Shown here piece after piece: positions 17,617 through 26,787 of a stretch of DNA of 64,000 nucleotides. The number at the start of each line of letters is the position of its first letter. Within the stretch, counting starts at the first letter, position 1. This DNA comes from Streptomyces hyaluromycini (lineage in GTDB: Bacteria > Actinomycetota > Actinomycetes > Streptomycetales > Streptomycetaceae), in contig NZ_BCFL01000016.1 of the NCBI RefSeq assembly GCF_002217755.1, positions 1,036,319-1,100,318 on the forward strand, given 5' to 3'. The notes under the pieces are model-generated. The model was not told where the DNA came from. It saw only the letters and a program-made list of their open reading frames with translations, and ran no database searches. The position numbers and the translations under genes were made by a program.

Positions 17617-18473
17617 CCGAAACGTCCGTTCACGTAGTCCGAAGTCCTCTCGTCCTGGGGCGAGTTGAACATCGCGTGGGTGTCACCGTGCTCGACGATC
17701 ACACCGGGCGTGCCGTGCGAGGCGAGGAAGAAGGCGCAGTTGTCGGAGACGCGGGCGGCCTGCTGCATGTTGTGGGTGACGATGACGATCGTCACCTCGT
17801 CCTTGAGGTCGTGGATGGTCTCCTCGATACGGCGGGTGGACGTCGGGTCGAGCGCCGAGCACGGCTCGTCCATCAGCAGCACCCGCGGCCGTACGGCGAG
17901 CGACCGCGCGATGCACAGCCGCTGCTGCTGGCCGCCGGAGAGCGCGCCGCCGGGCTGCCGGAGCCGGTCCCTGACCTCCTTCCACAGGCCCGCCTTGGTG
18001 AGGCACTCCTCGACCAGGCCGTCCTTGCCGTCGCGGCTCGCCCTGATGGCGTTGAGCTTGAGGCCGGCGACGACGTTGTCGTAGATCGACATGGCCGGGA
18101 AGGGGTTGGGCTTCTGGAAGACCATGCCGATCTCGCGGCGGGCGTGGGTGATGCGCCGGCCGCGATCGTAGATGTCCACCTCGTCGAGGAGCACGCGGCC
18201 GGCCAGCGAGGCCGAGCCGATGAGCTCATGCATCCGGTTGAGGATGCGCAGGAAGGTCGACTTGCCGCAGCCGGAGGGGCCGATGAGCGCGGTGACCTGG
18301 CGCGCGGGCATGGTGAGCGAGACCCGGTCGAGGACCTTGTGGTCGCCGAACCAGGCGGAGACGCCGTCGGCGCGCAGGGTGGCGGGGCCGTCGCCGAAGC
18401 GAGGGCCGCCGTCCTGGCCGCTCTCGACGGGCGGCTGGACGACGGTGTCGACAAGATCGGTGTTCTCGGACAT
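17613..18473 (-). CDS. pstB: Phosphate-type ABC transporter ATPase (PstB family)
   Basis: 286 residues from the ATG at 18473; open frame upstream lacks coding character. All ABC motifs are present: Walker [11 protein letters not shown]-loop [15 protein letters not shown] (the NPFP form is typical of PstB), signature LSGGQQQR, Walker B VLLMDEP, and H-loop [12 protein letters not shown]. The first 30 residues are a family-atypical extension. It would power the PstC/PstA pair encoded about 9-10 kb upstream in the same direction. It is separated from them by the binding and surface proteins rather than lying directly behind pstA as in canonical pstSCAB operons, and no phoU is present. Confidence 0.9.
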   Translation of the reverse strand: MSENTDLVDTVVQPPVESGQDGGPRFGDGPATLRADGVSAWFGDHKVLDRVSLTMPARQVTALIGPSGCGKSTFLRILNRMHELIGSASLAGRVLLDEVDIYDRGRRITHARREIGMVFQKPNPFPAMSIYDNVVAGLKLNAIRASRDGKDGLVEECLTKAGLWKEVRDRLRQPGGALSGGQQQRLCIARSLAVRPRVLLMDEPCSALDPTSTRRIEETIHDLKDEVTIVIVTHNMQQAARVSDNCAFFLASHGTPGVIVEHGDTHAMFNSPQDERTSDYVNGRFG

Positions 18474-18507
18474 ACGGTTGGTCAACTTCCTTGCGAAGGC
18501 CGGGGGT

Positions 18508-19470
18508 TCAGAGCAGGTTCGGCAGCAGTGCCGTGATGGACTGGGAGTCGGCGAGGCCCAGCGCGAGCAGCAGCGGGCCCGCGCAGATCCAGGTCTGCCA
18601 GCGGCCCCAGACGCGGAAGGAGACCACCGCGAGCAGCGAGGCGAGCAGCAGGCCCTGGGTCCACAGGAAGACGCCGAGCCAGGCACCGGAGTCGGTGCCG
18701 AGGGCCTGTTCGGAGTCGGCGATCCAGCCCGCCCGCAGGTCCCGCGGCGGGTTGGGCTGCACGGCCGTGACCAGCTTGGCGTCGACCCGGAGGACCCCGC
18801 TCGGGGTGTACGGCGCCCCGGTCGCGGTGATGAGGGTCAGCCGGCCCTGCCCCTCGGCGACCGGGGCGGGCAGTGCGTCGCCGGCCTGGCGGATGCCGGT
18901 GACCTCGTAGACCGCCTTGCCCTGGCCGGTGGTGATCTCGATGCGGCTGCCGACGGGCAGCCGGTGCAGGTCGTGGAACGGGCTGCCGTATCCCCACTGG
19001 CGACCCATGACGACCGCGGTGCCGGCCTGGCCGGGCAGCGGGGTGTCCCGGCGGTGGCCGGGGCCCGCCATCAGCACCTCGGAGGTGGTCCCCTCGGCGA
19101 CGACCTCCTTGAAGCCGAGGGCGGGGATGCGCAGCAGGGCGACGGGCGCGCCCGGCTTCAGCAGCTTGCCCTCGTAGTCCCGCTGGCCCACCGGGGCGGT
19201 GCCCAGGGCGAGTTCCTTGCGCAGCTCGTCGTAGGCGGTCTGCTGGTCGCGGGCGTGCTGGAGGTGGCCGACGATCGTGAGGTTCGCGGCGAAGCCGAGG
19301 AGCACGGCGGCGAGAACGCACAGGGCCGCCCCGGCGAGCGCGAGCCCGGGGCGGGCGGGGGGCCGTGGGGTCTGCCGGCGCGGCTCGGTGGTCGGCGGGG
19401 GCGGTGGCGGGTCGGGCGGTCCGTCGGCGGGCGCCGACGCGCCGGCCGGCGGCGGGGCGAGGGTGGTCAC
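18508..19470 (-). CDS. Membrane protein with degenerate sortase fold
   Basis: 320 residues: Pro-rich cytoplasmic N-terminus, membrane helix at about 44-64, extracellular domain, then two helices near 266-290 and 297-315. The outer domain aligns by eye with class C/E sortases: [58 protein letters not shown], and [19 protein letters not shown]. In active enzymes these read GHxxxxGxPF and LTLxTC. Here the His is Arg and the Cys is Ala, so the transpeptidase centre is lost although the C-terminal Arg remains. A structural or substrate-holding role for the neighbouring surface proteins is more likely than catalysis. It lies 34 bases upstream of pstB in the same direction. Confidence 0.7.
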   Translation of the reverse strand: MTTLAPPPAGASAPADGPPDPPPPPPTTEPRRQTPRPPARPGLALAGAALCVLAAVLLGFAANLTIVGHLQHARDQQTAYDELRKELALGTAPVGQRDYEGKLLKPGAPVALLRIPALGFKEVVAEGTTSEVLMAGPGHRRDTPLPGQAGTAVVMGRQWGYGSPFHDLHRLPVGSRIEITTGQGKAVYEVTGIRQAGDALPAPVAEGQGRLTLITATGAPYTPSGVLRVDAKLVTAVQPNPPRDLRAGWIADSEQALGTDSGAWLGVFLWTQGLLLASLLAVVSFRVWGRWQTWICAGPLLLALGLADSQSITALLPNLL

Positions 19471-19590
19471 GGGCTGCGCTCCTCGAAGCGGAGGGTGTTC
19501 TACGGCTTGCTGTGGGGACGGGGCGGGCCCGCAGGCGCGTCGGCGCGCGCCCCCGGGCCGTCCCGTCGGCCGGGTCGGCCGCCCGGTCGG

Positions 19591-21267
19591 TCAGTGGTGC
19601 TGCGGGGTGTCACCGCCGAAGGTCAGCAGGCCCTTGCGGCGCATGTGGAGCACGAGCGCACCGCCGGCGGCCAGGAACGCGAGGGAGGCCAGGCCGATCG
19701 CGCCGACCTGGGCGCCGGTCGAGGCCATGGAGCCGCCGCCGCTGCCGGAGCCGCCGCTGTCACCACCGGTCGAACCACCGGTGTCCGAACCGCCGCTGCC
19801 GGTGCCGCCCGTGTCCGTGCCGCTGGAGTCCGACGCGGACGCGCTGGGCTCGGGGGACTCGCTGGAGTCGCCGGAGCCGGTCGTGAAGGCGAAGTCGACG
19901 CTGTGCCCGTCGGTCTTGTCCTCGGCGAGGGTGAGCGTGTGGTCGCCGTCCGCGATGTCCTTCGGGACCGTGAACGCGTAGTTCTCCACGGTGCCGTCGG
20001 CGTTCGCCTTGGCGTCGTCGAACGTCGATTCGCTGTCGACGAGGGTGACCTTGACCGCGGCGCTCGCGGTGTATCCACGGGCGGTGATCTTCACCTTCTG
20101 CCCGGCTTCGAGGTTCGGGTCGGCGCCGAGGGTGTTGCCGTCCTCGTCGGTGACGGTGAGGTCGGGGTTGTCCGAGGGGGAGGGGCTGGCGGAGACCTCG
20201 TCGGTGCTGACGAAGTCGAAGGCGGCGTAGATGCCCGACTTCTCGGAGAAGTTCAGGGTGTGGTCGCCGTTGGTCAGGGCGTTGGGCACGGTGAACGCGT
20301 AGTCCGCGACGGCGCCGTCGGCGTTCGCTGTCACGTCCGCGAAGGTCGCGGTGGAGTTGGTGAGGGTCACGTGTGCGGCGGCCGCCGGGGTGAACCCCTT
20401 GACGGTGACCTTCACCTTCTGGCCGACGGACAGGGTCGGCTTGTCGCCGAGGGCGGTGCCGTCGGCGTCCTTGGCGGAGACGACGTAGTCGATGTTCGCG
20501 GTCCCACTGGCCTCGGCACTGGAGTAGGAGTCGGCATCGGTGGGGGTGAACACGGCGCTGAAGGGCAGCGGGCCGCCGATCGCGGGTGCCTTGACCGTGA
20601 GTTCGGCCGTGCCGTTGGTGACCTGCGCGGTGCCGAGCGACGTGTCACCGTTCTTGAACTCCACGGAGCCGGCTGCCGTCGAGGGCGACACCGTGGCGGT
20701 GAGCTTGAGGTCGCCGCCCACGGCGACGCCGGAGGCCGCGCCCACCGCGAGCGTCGTGGCCTGCTGTTCGAGCAGGGACCAGGTGTCGCCCGTGACCCGG
20801 ACCTTGGCGAGGAAGACCGGGACGTCGGTACCGCCGCCGCAGCCCAGACCCAGGGTGTACGTGCCGTCGAGGGATCCGTCGGGGATCCACGTGCGCAGCC
20901 GCGCCTCCAGGCTCTTCGCGGCGGCCAGGGTCGTCACGTTCATCGTGAAGGGAGCCGTACCGGCCACGATCTTGGTGGCGCCCTGGCCGAGGGTGGCCTG
21001 CGTGGTGTCGCTCGTGGGGTTGAACACCTTGAGGATGGCCGCCTTGCCGACGGTGTCGTCCGGGCAGCCGGCGGTCGTCGTCACCGACGTGACCATGGGG
21101 TAGGTCGAGATGCTGCCCGTGGTGGGTGTGAGCGTGAACTTGCCGAGCTGGGTGGCGGCGTGGGCCCGGCCCGAGAAGGCGAGGACCCCGGCCAGGGCGG
21201 CGCACAGCAGGGCGATGCCGGTCAGCAGCGCTACCGGTGATCTGAGTTGTGCGAGACGGTGATTCAT
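19591..21267 (-). CDS. Secreted Ig-like repeat protein with C-terminal sorting-type signal
   Basis: 558 residues. A signal peptide (about 1-37, ending AHA) is followed by a unique domain with four Cys, an Ig-like (Big_3-type) domain at about 170-255 (TTLAVGAASGVAVGGDLKLT and onwards), and two tandem copies of a roughly 75-residue unit. Each copy has the pattern D-x-D-G-x-x-L-G then GQKVKxTxxGxT, then NADGxVxxYAFTVP and DGDHTL. A Ser/Gly/Thr-rich stalk precedes MASTG, a membrane helix and an RRK tail, resembling a sortase sorting signal (LAxTG-like) or a simple anchor. It sits between the secreted binding protein and the degenerate sortase gene, in the same direction. Confidence 0.75.
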   Translation of the reverse strand: MNHRLAQLRSPVALLTGIALLCAALAGVLAFSGRAHAATQLGKFTLTPTTGSISTYPMVTSVTTTAGCPDDTVGKAAILKVFNPTSDTTQATLGQGATKIVAGTAPFTMNVTTLAAAKSLEARLRTWIPDGSLDGTYTLGLGCGGGTDVPVFLAKVRVTGDTWSLLEQQATTLAVGAASGVAVGGDLKLTATVSPSTAAGSVEFKNGDTSLGTAQVTNGTAELTVKAPAIGGPLPFSAVFTPTDADSYSSAEASGTANIDYVVSAKDADGTALGDKPTLSVGQKVKVTVKGFTPAAAAHVTLTNSTATFADVTANADGAVADYAFTVPNALTNGDHTLNFSEKSGIYAAFDFVSTDEVSASPSPSDNPDLTVTDEDGNTLGADPNLEAGQKVKITARGYTASAAVKVTLVDSESTFDDAKANADGTVENYAFTVPKDIADGDHTLTLAEDKTDGHSVDFAFTTGSGDSSESPEPSASASDSSGTDTGGTGSGGSDTGGSTGGDSGGSGSGGGSMASTGAQVGAIGLASLAFLAAGGALVLHMRRKGLLTFGGDTPQHH

Positions 21268-21371
21268 GTGGTGGTCCCCCCGCGGGGTCTGGGTCCGGGT
21301 GGTGGACGAATACGCCGACAGGGCCGGACACCCATGGGGTGCCCGGCCGTTGTGCGGCTATGGGACGGTGA

Positions 21372-22355
21372 TCAGCTCTCGCCCTTGAGGGTCGTGCTGC
21401 CGCAGTCGCTGCCGAGGGTGCCGAAGCCGTAGTCGGTGATGATGCTGGTGTTCGTGCAGACCTTCGAGCCGGTGCCCACGAAGGTGTCCGTGATCAGCGA
21501 GTCCGACAGCTTGGCGGTCGGGACGACGTTGTAGACGTTCCGCAGGTAGGGGAAGGAGAGGTTCAGCGACAGGTCGTCCTCGTTCCGCGGAACGACGCCG
21601 TTCACCGAGCCGAGCACGGCGTCACCGCGGCGGTCGTCCACCACGGAGGTCTCCTGGGCGGTGTACTGGGCCACGGAGTACGGGAAGATGTCGCCCGCGC
21701 TGTCGACGACCGAGCCGTTGTTCTCCTGAATGGTGGAGTCCGAGGTGACGCAGGAGCCGGGGGTCGTCACGCCGATGGAGCTGAGGAAGAAGGCGCGGGT
21801 ACCCGAGGCCGACTGCGGCAGGATCGGGGTGAGGGTGACACCGTTGAGCGAGGTCAGGGTGCACTCGTAGATGGCCTTGAGCTGGGCGGTCGTCAGGTCG
21901 TCGGGCAGCGCGCTGCCGTCCTGCTTCACCCAGGACACCGCGTCCTTGGCGTACGGGATGAAGGTCAGGTCCGTGGTGGTGGTGTTGTTCGGGCCACGCG
22001 AGGAACGGGCGAAGTCCACACAGCCGGTGCTGCCGTCCAGGGCGGTGTTCAGCGCGGTGATGCCGGCGCCGGAGCCGTCGGGGCGGGTGATCGTGCAGCT
22101 GCCGCTGGCCTTGGTCGTGATCGGGCTGGTGCCCGTGGCGTTCCACGAGGCGATGACCTTGCCGCTGCCGTTCGTGATCGCGTTGCCCAGAGCGTTCATC
22201 ACGTCCTGGGTCGTGTCGGAGCCGACACCGGCCAGCTGACGGTAGTCGGTGGCCGAGGTCGGGTCGGCGTAGGCGGCGGGAGCGGCCAGGGCACCCAGGC
22301 CCAGGGCAACCGCACCGACAGCGGCACCGATACGCACGCGGGACTTGACGTTCAC
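21372..22355 (-). CDS. Secreted substrate-binding protein, PstS-like
   Basis: 327 residues from the GTG at 22355, chosen for the GGAGGAG site ten bases upstream. A signal peptide ends at AYA (about 28-31). The mature part begins DPTSATDYRQLAGVGSDTTQ, in which GVGSDTTQDVMNAL takes the place of the ADGSSTV/GSGST loop of PstS, and continues with SGSCTITRPDGSGAG and FARSSRGP, typical of a streptomycete group annotated as phosphate-binding. Two Cys pairs are likely oxidised. No membrane anchor or lipobox, so it should be free or wall-associated. The gene has its own AT-rich leader and may be the most highly expressed member of the cluster. Confidence 0.75.
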   Translation of the reverse strand: MNVKSRVRIGAAVGAVALGLGALAAPAAYADPTSATDYRQLAGVGSDTTQDVMNALGNAITNGSGKVIASWNATGTSPITTKASGSCTITRPDGSGAGITALNTALDGSTGCVDFARSSRGPNNTTTTDLTFIPYAKDAVSWVKQDGSALPDDLTTAQLKAIYECTLTSLNGVTLTPILPQSASGTRAFFLSSIGVTTPGSCVTSDSTIQENNGSVVDSAGDIFPYSVAQYTAQETSVVDDRRGDAVLGSVNGVVPRNEDDLSLNLSFPYLRNVYNVVPTAKLSDSLITDTFVGTGSKVCTNTSIITDYGFGTLGSDCGSTTLKGES

Positions 22356-22600
22356 TTGATTTCTCCTCCGTTGAAACGGATCAAGCAATGGACGTGCAAG
22401 CAAATCCGGATTCTTTTTTTTTCACCACCGACCCGTCGGCCGGCCACGCAGAACAATTCCGCAGACCCGCATCCCCGGCCACTAATTCCAGCCGGTCATC
22501 AGGTTACGAATCCATTGCCTAGGTGAATCCAAGGGAACTCACCCGGCGGTATGCGGATCCCCCGGGGCCCGAATACGCCCCGCCAATGGAAATCCGGCGA
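22356..22600. promoter_or_regulatory. Promoter region of the PstS-like gene, with A9 tract
   Basis: Unusually AT-rich for this chromosome. On the minus strand a run of nine A (complement of 22414-22422) lies about 60 bases upstream of the GTG start, in the place of an UP-type element. CGGAGGAGAAATCAAGTG gives the ribosome-binding site. I looked for tandem 11-bp PHO boxes (GTTCACC-type) and found none convincing. Confidence 0.55.
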
Positions 22601-25084
22601 TTATTCGAGTTCCCCTCCCTGGAAATCCGTCGGGGCCGTCCTGCGCACCGACAGCCGCAGCATCACCGGCCCCGCGAGGGCCGCTGCTCCGCCAGCGACG
22701 AGGACCCCGAGCAGCACCCAGCGGATCAGCCCGAGGACCTCCGACGGGGTGTAGCCGCCGGACTGGGCCACGTTCTGCTTGGCCGGGTCGGTCTCGCTCG
22801 GGGCGGTGGAGGGCTGGGCGGTGTCCGACGTACCGGCACCACCGGCCGCGGCGCCCGACGTCCCGGTGGAGCCGCCGCCGGCCGCGCTGCCGCCCGCCGC
22901 GCCGCCGCTGCCGGTGCCGCTCAGGTCGTCGCCGCCTCCGGACGTGCCGCCGGACGACGAGTCGGCGTCCGGCGCGCCCTTCTCCAGCTGGTCGGCGGCC
23001 TGCTTCGCCTGCGTACGCATGGCGGTGGGCAACGGCGCGTAGCCGTACGGCAGTTCACCCTTCGCGGTGCCCTGGGTCTGCCCCGCGCCGGCCGCGTAGC
23101 GCATCACCTTGGCGTAGTCCTGCCGGGCGTCCTTGGCCTGGTCCAGCGAGGCCGCCGCGTAGACCACGGCGGTCAGCGGGTAGGCGCCGTCCTTCATCTT
23201 CGCGGGGTCCGGCGCCTTGACACCGGCCACGTCCGACTCGGGCATCTCGGCGACCGCTTTGAGCAGGGAGGCGCTGGTCGGCTTGACGTAGTCCCCGTCA
23301 GCGTTGGGCAGGGCAGCGGCACCCAGCTGGTAACGCATGGCGGACGCGTTATCGACGATGCCGAACTGGCGCTGTTTCGTGGGAATCGGACGGGCTTCCG
23401 CCGACAGTCTCGGCAGCGGATCGCCGGTCGCACACGTATATGCGGTTCCGATGGAACCACGGCGTACCTTCAGCGACCCGTCATGCATGTCATTGACATA
23501 AGGGACCACGTCCTGCGCGGTGCGCGTCACTTTGCCGGCGGTGCAGTCCACCTGCGTGGGCGTGAGATCCGCCTTGGGGAAGAAGTCCAGGGAATCCGAT
23601 ATCACCCCGTCCTTGTACGCAGGGTTGATCTTCATCCCCCAGGGATCGGACTTCCCCTCGACAAAGTCCTTGGCGTCGCTGTTGGCCAATATGTACTTCC
23701 ATACCAGGCGGGCGGAGTCGGTGTTGTCCACGGTAACCGCCAGACCCAATGGGCTGTTGACGGCCGCCTGGCCGGCAAGACCGGGATTCAGCTTGAGGAA
23801 TTCAGGGTCCTGGACAATGGACAAGGGGTTGCCGGACAGGTAGTCGGGAGCACCTTCCTGCGGCATGATCACGCTGTAGGGATAGGACTGCGTGAGTACC
23901 TTGGCCAGCAGCCTCTGGTCGAGCTTGAGTTCCGTCAGCGGCAGGCTGCTGGTCGAGGTGTCGTACATCCAGACAAACCCGATGGTCAGCCCCGTGACCA
24001 CGACGGGGGCATGGACCACCTGTGGCGCCCCGTCGACCGGCTCCACCGGATCCACCGTCATGGCGAGTCCCGCCGCCGAGTCACCCGAGGTCACGGCGTC
24101 CCTGGCCTGCCCCTCACCGGACTGGGTGAAGTTGAACCGGTAGGTTCCGGTCTTGCACAGCGCGCTCTGCCACGACGTGATGGCATCGGTGGCCAGTTCC
24201 GACCCCATGATTCCGCGCTCGGGCTTGTCGGGGTCGCAGTTGTCCGTGACCGGGGCGAAGCCCAGCCTGAAGACAATGCGCTGGTCCCAGGTCGACTGGC
24301 TGAGCGAGGACGCGAGCTGGTTGCTCGGCTGGTGCGCTGTTCCGTCCGGGTCGTGCGTGCCGCGGGGCACGGCCACCAGCCAGCACGGCTGGATCTCACC
24401 CGACGACGTCTTGCGGGCACCGCACCCCAGGGCGGGCTGCTCCACTGCCGACTTCACTTCGAACGCCACGTCCCCGCCGCCGTCCCCGTCGTTCGGCACG
24501 TACGGGACCGCGTTCGTGTCCTCCGAGGTGAAGTACGTGGTGTCGGTGCCGCCGGCAGTGGCGTCCCCCTGTCCCGCCACCGGCCGGAACGGCACGTAGT
24601 GGGTGCCGTTCTTGTCGACCGGAGTCGCCGAACCGGTCTCCAGCGGATCGCTCACGGAGCCGTTCCCGGTCAGATACACAAACCGCTGGCCGCCCGGCTG
24701 CGAGCCCGACGACAGGCCGTACTCGCACTGGGTACGGTCCGGCCCGGACTCCTCGTCCCCCCAGCACTGCATGATCGACAGAGAGTTCGTCCCCGACGTG
24801 TCGGTGGCCGGCTTCCCGCCCGTCCAGGTCACCCGCACGGCCTGACCGGACAGGTTCTTCGTCTGGTGCACGGTGACCTTCAGATCGGAGAAGTCGTCGC
24901 CGTACACCCCCTTCGCCCCGCTCTTGGTGACCGCGGAACTCTCCGTGGTGGCCGCCTGCGCCTGATCCGCCCCCTTGGGCAGCGGCAGCACCGCCAGCAC
25001 CAGCGCGGACAGCAGGCAGCCCACTCCCGCGGTCACCCGGCGCCGGCCGGGAGACATCCGTGGCGTCAGCCGTCTTCTCATCAC
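22601..25084 (-). CDS. Very large membrane-tethered PstS-like binding protein
   Basis: 827 residues, about twice the size of a normal PstS. A signal peptide (1-45, ending AQA) leads to a roughly 660-residue extracellular region with seven or more Cys, including the region GLAMTVDPVEPVDGAPQVVHAPVVVTGLTIGF that resembles the PstS hinge strand (here given only by position, about 350-380). A Gly/Ser/Thr-rich stalk follows, then one membrane helix near 790-812 and a short cytoplasmic tail. Its ATG overlaps the stop of the preceding gene by four bases, so translation is coupled. Between about 23.3 and 24.3 kb codon use is visibly less GC-rich than in neighbours. Ligand is unknown; phosphate or a phosphorylated compound is the best guess from context. 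Confidence 0.7.
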   Translation of the reverse strand: MMRRRLTPRMSPGRRRVTAGVGCLLSALVLAVLPLPKGADQAQAATTESSAVTKSGAKGVYGDDFSDLKVTVHQTKNLSGQAVRVTWTGGKPATDTSGTNSLSIMQCWGDEESGPDRTQCEYGLSSGSQPGGQRFVYLTGNGSVSDPLETGSATPVDKNGTHYVPFRPVAGQGDATAGGTDTTYFTSEDTNAVPYVPNDGDGGGDVAFEVKSAVEQPALGCGARKTSSGEIQPCWLVAVPRGTHDPDGTAHQPSNQLASSLSQSTWDQRIVFRLGFAPVTDNCDPDKPERGIMGSELATDAITSWQSALCKTGTYRFNFTQSGEGQARDAVTSGDSAAGLAMTVDPVEPVDGAPQVVHAPVVVTGLTIGFVWMYDTSTSSLPLTELKLDQRLLAKVLTQSYPYSVIMPQEGAPDYLSGNPLSIVQDPEFLKLNPGLAGQAAVNSPLGLAVTVDNTDSARLVWKYILANSDAKDFVEGKSDPWGMKINPAYKDGVISDSLDFFPKADLTPTQVDCTAGKVTRTAQDVVPYVNDMHDGSLKVRRGSIGTAYTCATGDPLPRLSAEARPIPTKQRQFGIVDNASAMRYQLGAAALPNADGDYVKPTSASLLKAVAEMPESDVAGVKAPDPAKMKDGAYPLTAVVYAAASLDQAKDARQDYAKVMRYAAGAGQTQGTAKGELPYGYAPLPTAMRTQAKQAADQLEKGAPDADSSSGGTSGGGDDLSGTGSGGAAGGSAAGGGSTGTSGAAAGGAGTSDTAQPSTAPSETDPAKQNVAQSGGYTPSEVLGLIRWVLLGVLVAGGAAALAGPVMLRLSVRRTAPTDFQGGELE

Positions 25085-26787
25085 AGCTCCCCCTTGCGAC
25101 GGCGCGAACGTCCGGCGAGCAGCCGCGCGGTGAGTGGCGGCCCGACGACGACCGCGACCAGCAGGACGGCGGAGAGTGCCATCAGGGCGCCGCGCATCCC
25201 GAGGCTGTTGTCGGAGGCGAGGGCGACGGGATTGGCGGCCACGTTCGCATCACCGGTGCCCGTCCCGTCGCCGCTGACCACCTCGCCGGTGTCGGGGTCG
25301 ATGCTCGCCCCCGAGGTGCCGCCGGACGCGGCGCTCGCGCTCGCGTCGGGCGTTCCGTCGCCATTGGTGTCCGTGCCACCGGTGCCGCTGCCGCCCGTGG
25401 CCGAGGAACCGCCGGTCGACGAGCCGCCGGTCGACGAACCGGAGCCGCCCGAGGAGCTACCGCCGGTCGCGCCCTGCTTCACCGGGGTGTCGGTGCCCGC
25501 CGCTCCGGCCGTGCCGGTGGTGCACTGCGTCGGCCCCTTCTTGTCGCAGGACTTGGGGTAGGGGGCGTTCTTGATCAGGGTGTTGACCCCGCCGGAGAAG
25601 GTGGGGTTGCGGCAGGTGTTGATGTTGATGCTGCTGGTGGGTGCGCCCGGAACCTTGCGGAGCTGGTCGAAGCCCGCCTGGACGAGGTTCTTCGGCAGCG
25701 GCGAGTAGCCGAGGTCGTCCGCCTGCTGCTGCCCGTCGCACAGGAAGTAACGGCCGAACGTGCCCAGCGAGTTGCCCTTGGCCGCGGTGAAGCCGGACTC
25801 CACCTTCGTCGGCAGGATCATGTAGCTGTAGCTGGACAGCGGGTAGGTGCGGGCGTCGGCGTTGGTGTAGACGCCGTCGAGGATCTGGGTGAGGTAGTTG
25901 ACCGACGCCTTGTTCTCGTTGATCCCGGCCTTGGTCAGGGCCACCGCGACGCTCGCGGCGGTCGGCTCGACGTAGTAGCCGTCCTTGTTGAGCACCTTGG
26001 CCACCGGGAAGCCGGTGTTCTTGGCGTAGGAGTACTCGACGTAGGTGATGGCGCCCTCTCCGGAGGGCTGGCGGACATGGCCGGAGACGCCGAGCGAGCC
26101 GGACTTGGCGATCATCGTGGAGCCGCTGAGCAGCGGGTAGTTGGAGGTCATGCCGCAGTTGCCGCTGCCGCGTCCGGTGCGGGAGCAGTAGTCGGCCCAC
26201 AGGGAGCCGTACTGCTTCGACATCCACATCGTGAACTGGGCGCTGGTACCGGAGCCGTCGGAGCGGACGACCGGGACGATGGCGCGGGCCGGCATGTTCA
26301 GGCCCGGGTTGTCCGCGGCGATCGCGGGGTCGTTCCAGCGGGTGATCTTCCCGGTGAAGATCTTGGTGACGACGTCCCCGGACAGCCGGAGGTTGGTCAC
26401 CATCTTGCCGTTGATCTTGAGGTTGTACATGAACGCCGTACCGCCGGCCACGATCGGCATGTAGGCGTAGCCGCGGCTCGGCGGCGTGTCCGTGACGCCC
26501 TGTTCCTTGAGGCCGTAGGGGATCTCCGAGACCGCGAAGTCCACGGTGTTGTTCTTGAACTGCTCACGGCCCTGGGAGGAGCCGTTGGCCGTGAAGTTGA
26601 CCGTCATACCGTAGTTGGCCTTGACGTTGCGGACCCACTGCTGGACGGCGTTGGAGCTCCAGGTCGAACCGGAGCCGGTGATCTTGGCGTAGGAGGCGGC
26701 CGCGGCGGGCGGCGGTTGGACGGCGAGCAGGGCGCACAGCAGTGACAGCACGGTGGCCGCCAGACGGAAACGAGTGGCGGGTTTCAC
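25081..26787 (-). CDS. pstS: Phosphate-binding protein PstS with C-terminal stalk and membrane anchor
   Basis: 568 residues. Signal peptide 1-31 (ending AAA) then ITGSGSTWSSNAVQQW, the first phosphate-binding loop of PstS, and VVRSDGSGTSAQFTMW, the second, both intact. Also present is GKITRWNDPAI, a PstS hallmark. The binding domain ends near 400. It is followed by about 130 residues of Gly/Ser/Thr repeats and Asp/Gly-rich sequence, a membrane helix near 540-558 and a basic tail (RSRRRKGEL). Canonical PstS proteins are free or N-terminally lipidated, so a C-terminal tether is unusual. Start overlaps pstA stop (ATGA), and its own stop overlaps the next start. Confidence 0.88.
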   Translation of the reverse strand: MKPATRFRLAATVLSLLCALLAVQPPPAAAASYAKITGSGSTWSSNAVQQWVRNVKANYGMTVNFTANGSSQGREQFKNNTVDFAVSEIPYGLKEQGVTDTPPSRGYAYMPIVAGGTAFMYNLKINGKMVTNLRLSGDVVTKIFTGKITRWNDPAIAADNPGLNMPARAIVPVVRSDGSGTSAQFTMWMSKQYGSLWADYCSRTGRGSGNCGMTSNYPLLSGSTMIAKSGSLGVSGHVRQPSGEGAITYVEYSYAKNTGFPVAKVLNKDGYYVEPTAASVAVALTKAGINENKASVNYLTQILDGVYTNADARTYPLSSYSYMILPTKVESGFTAAKGNSLGTFGRYFLCDGQQQADDLGYSPLPKNLVQAGFDQLRKVPGAPTSSININTCRNPTFSGGVNTLIKNAPYPKSCDKKGPTQCTTGTAGAAGTDTPVKQGATGGSSSGGSGSSTGGSSTGGSSATGGSGTGGTDTNGDGTPDASASAASGGTSGASIDPDTGEVVSGDGTGTGDANVAANPVALASDNSLGMRGALMALSAVLLVAVVVGPPLTARLLAGRSRRRKGEL

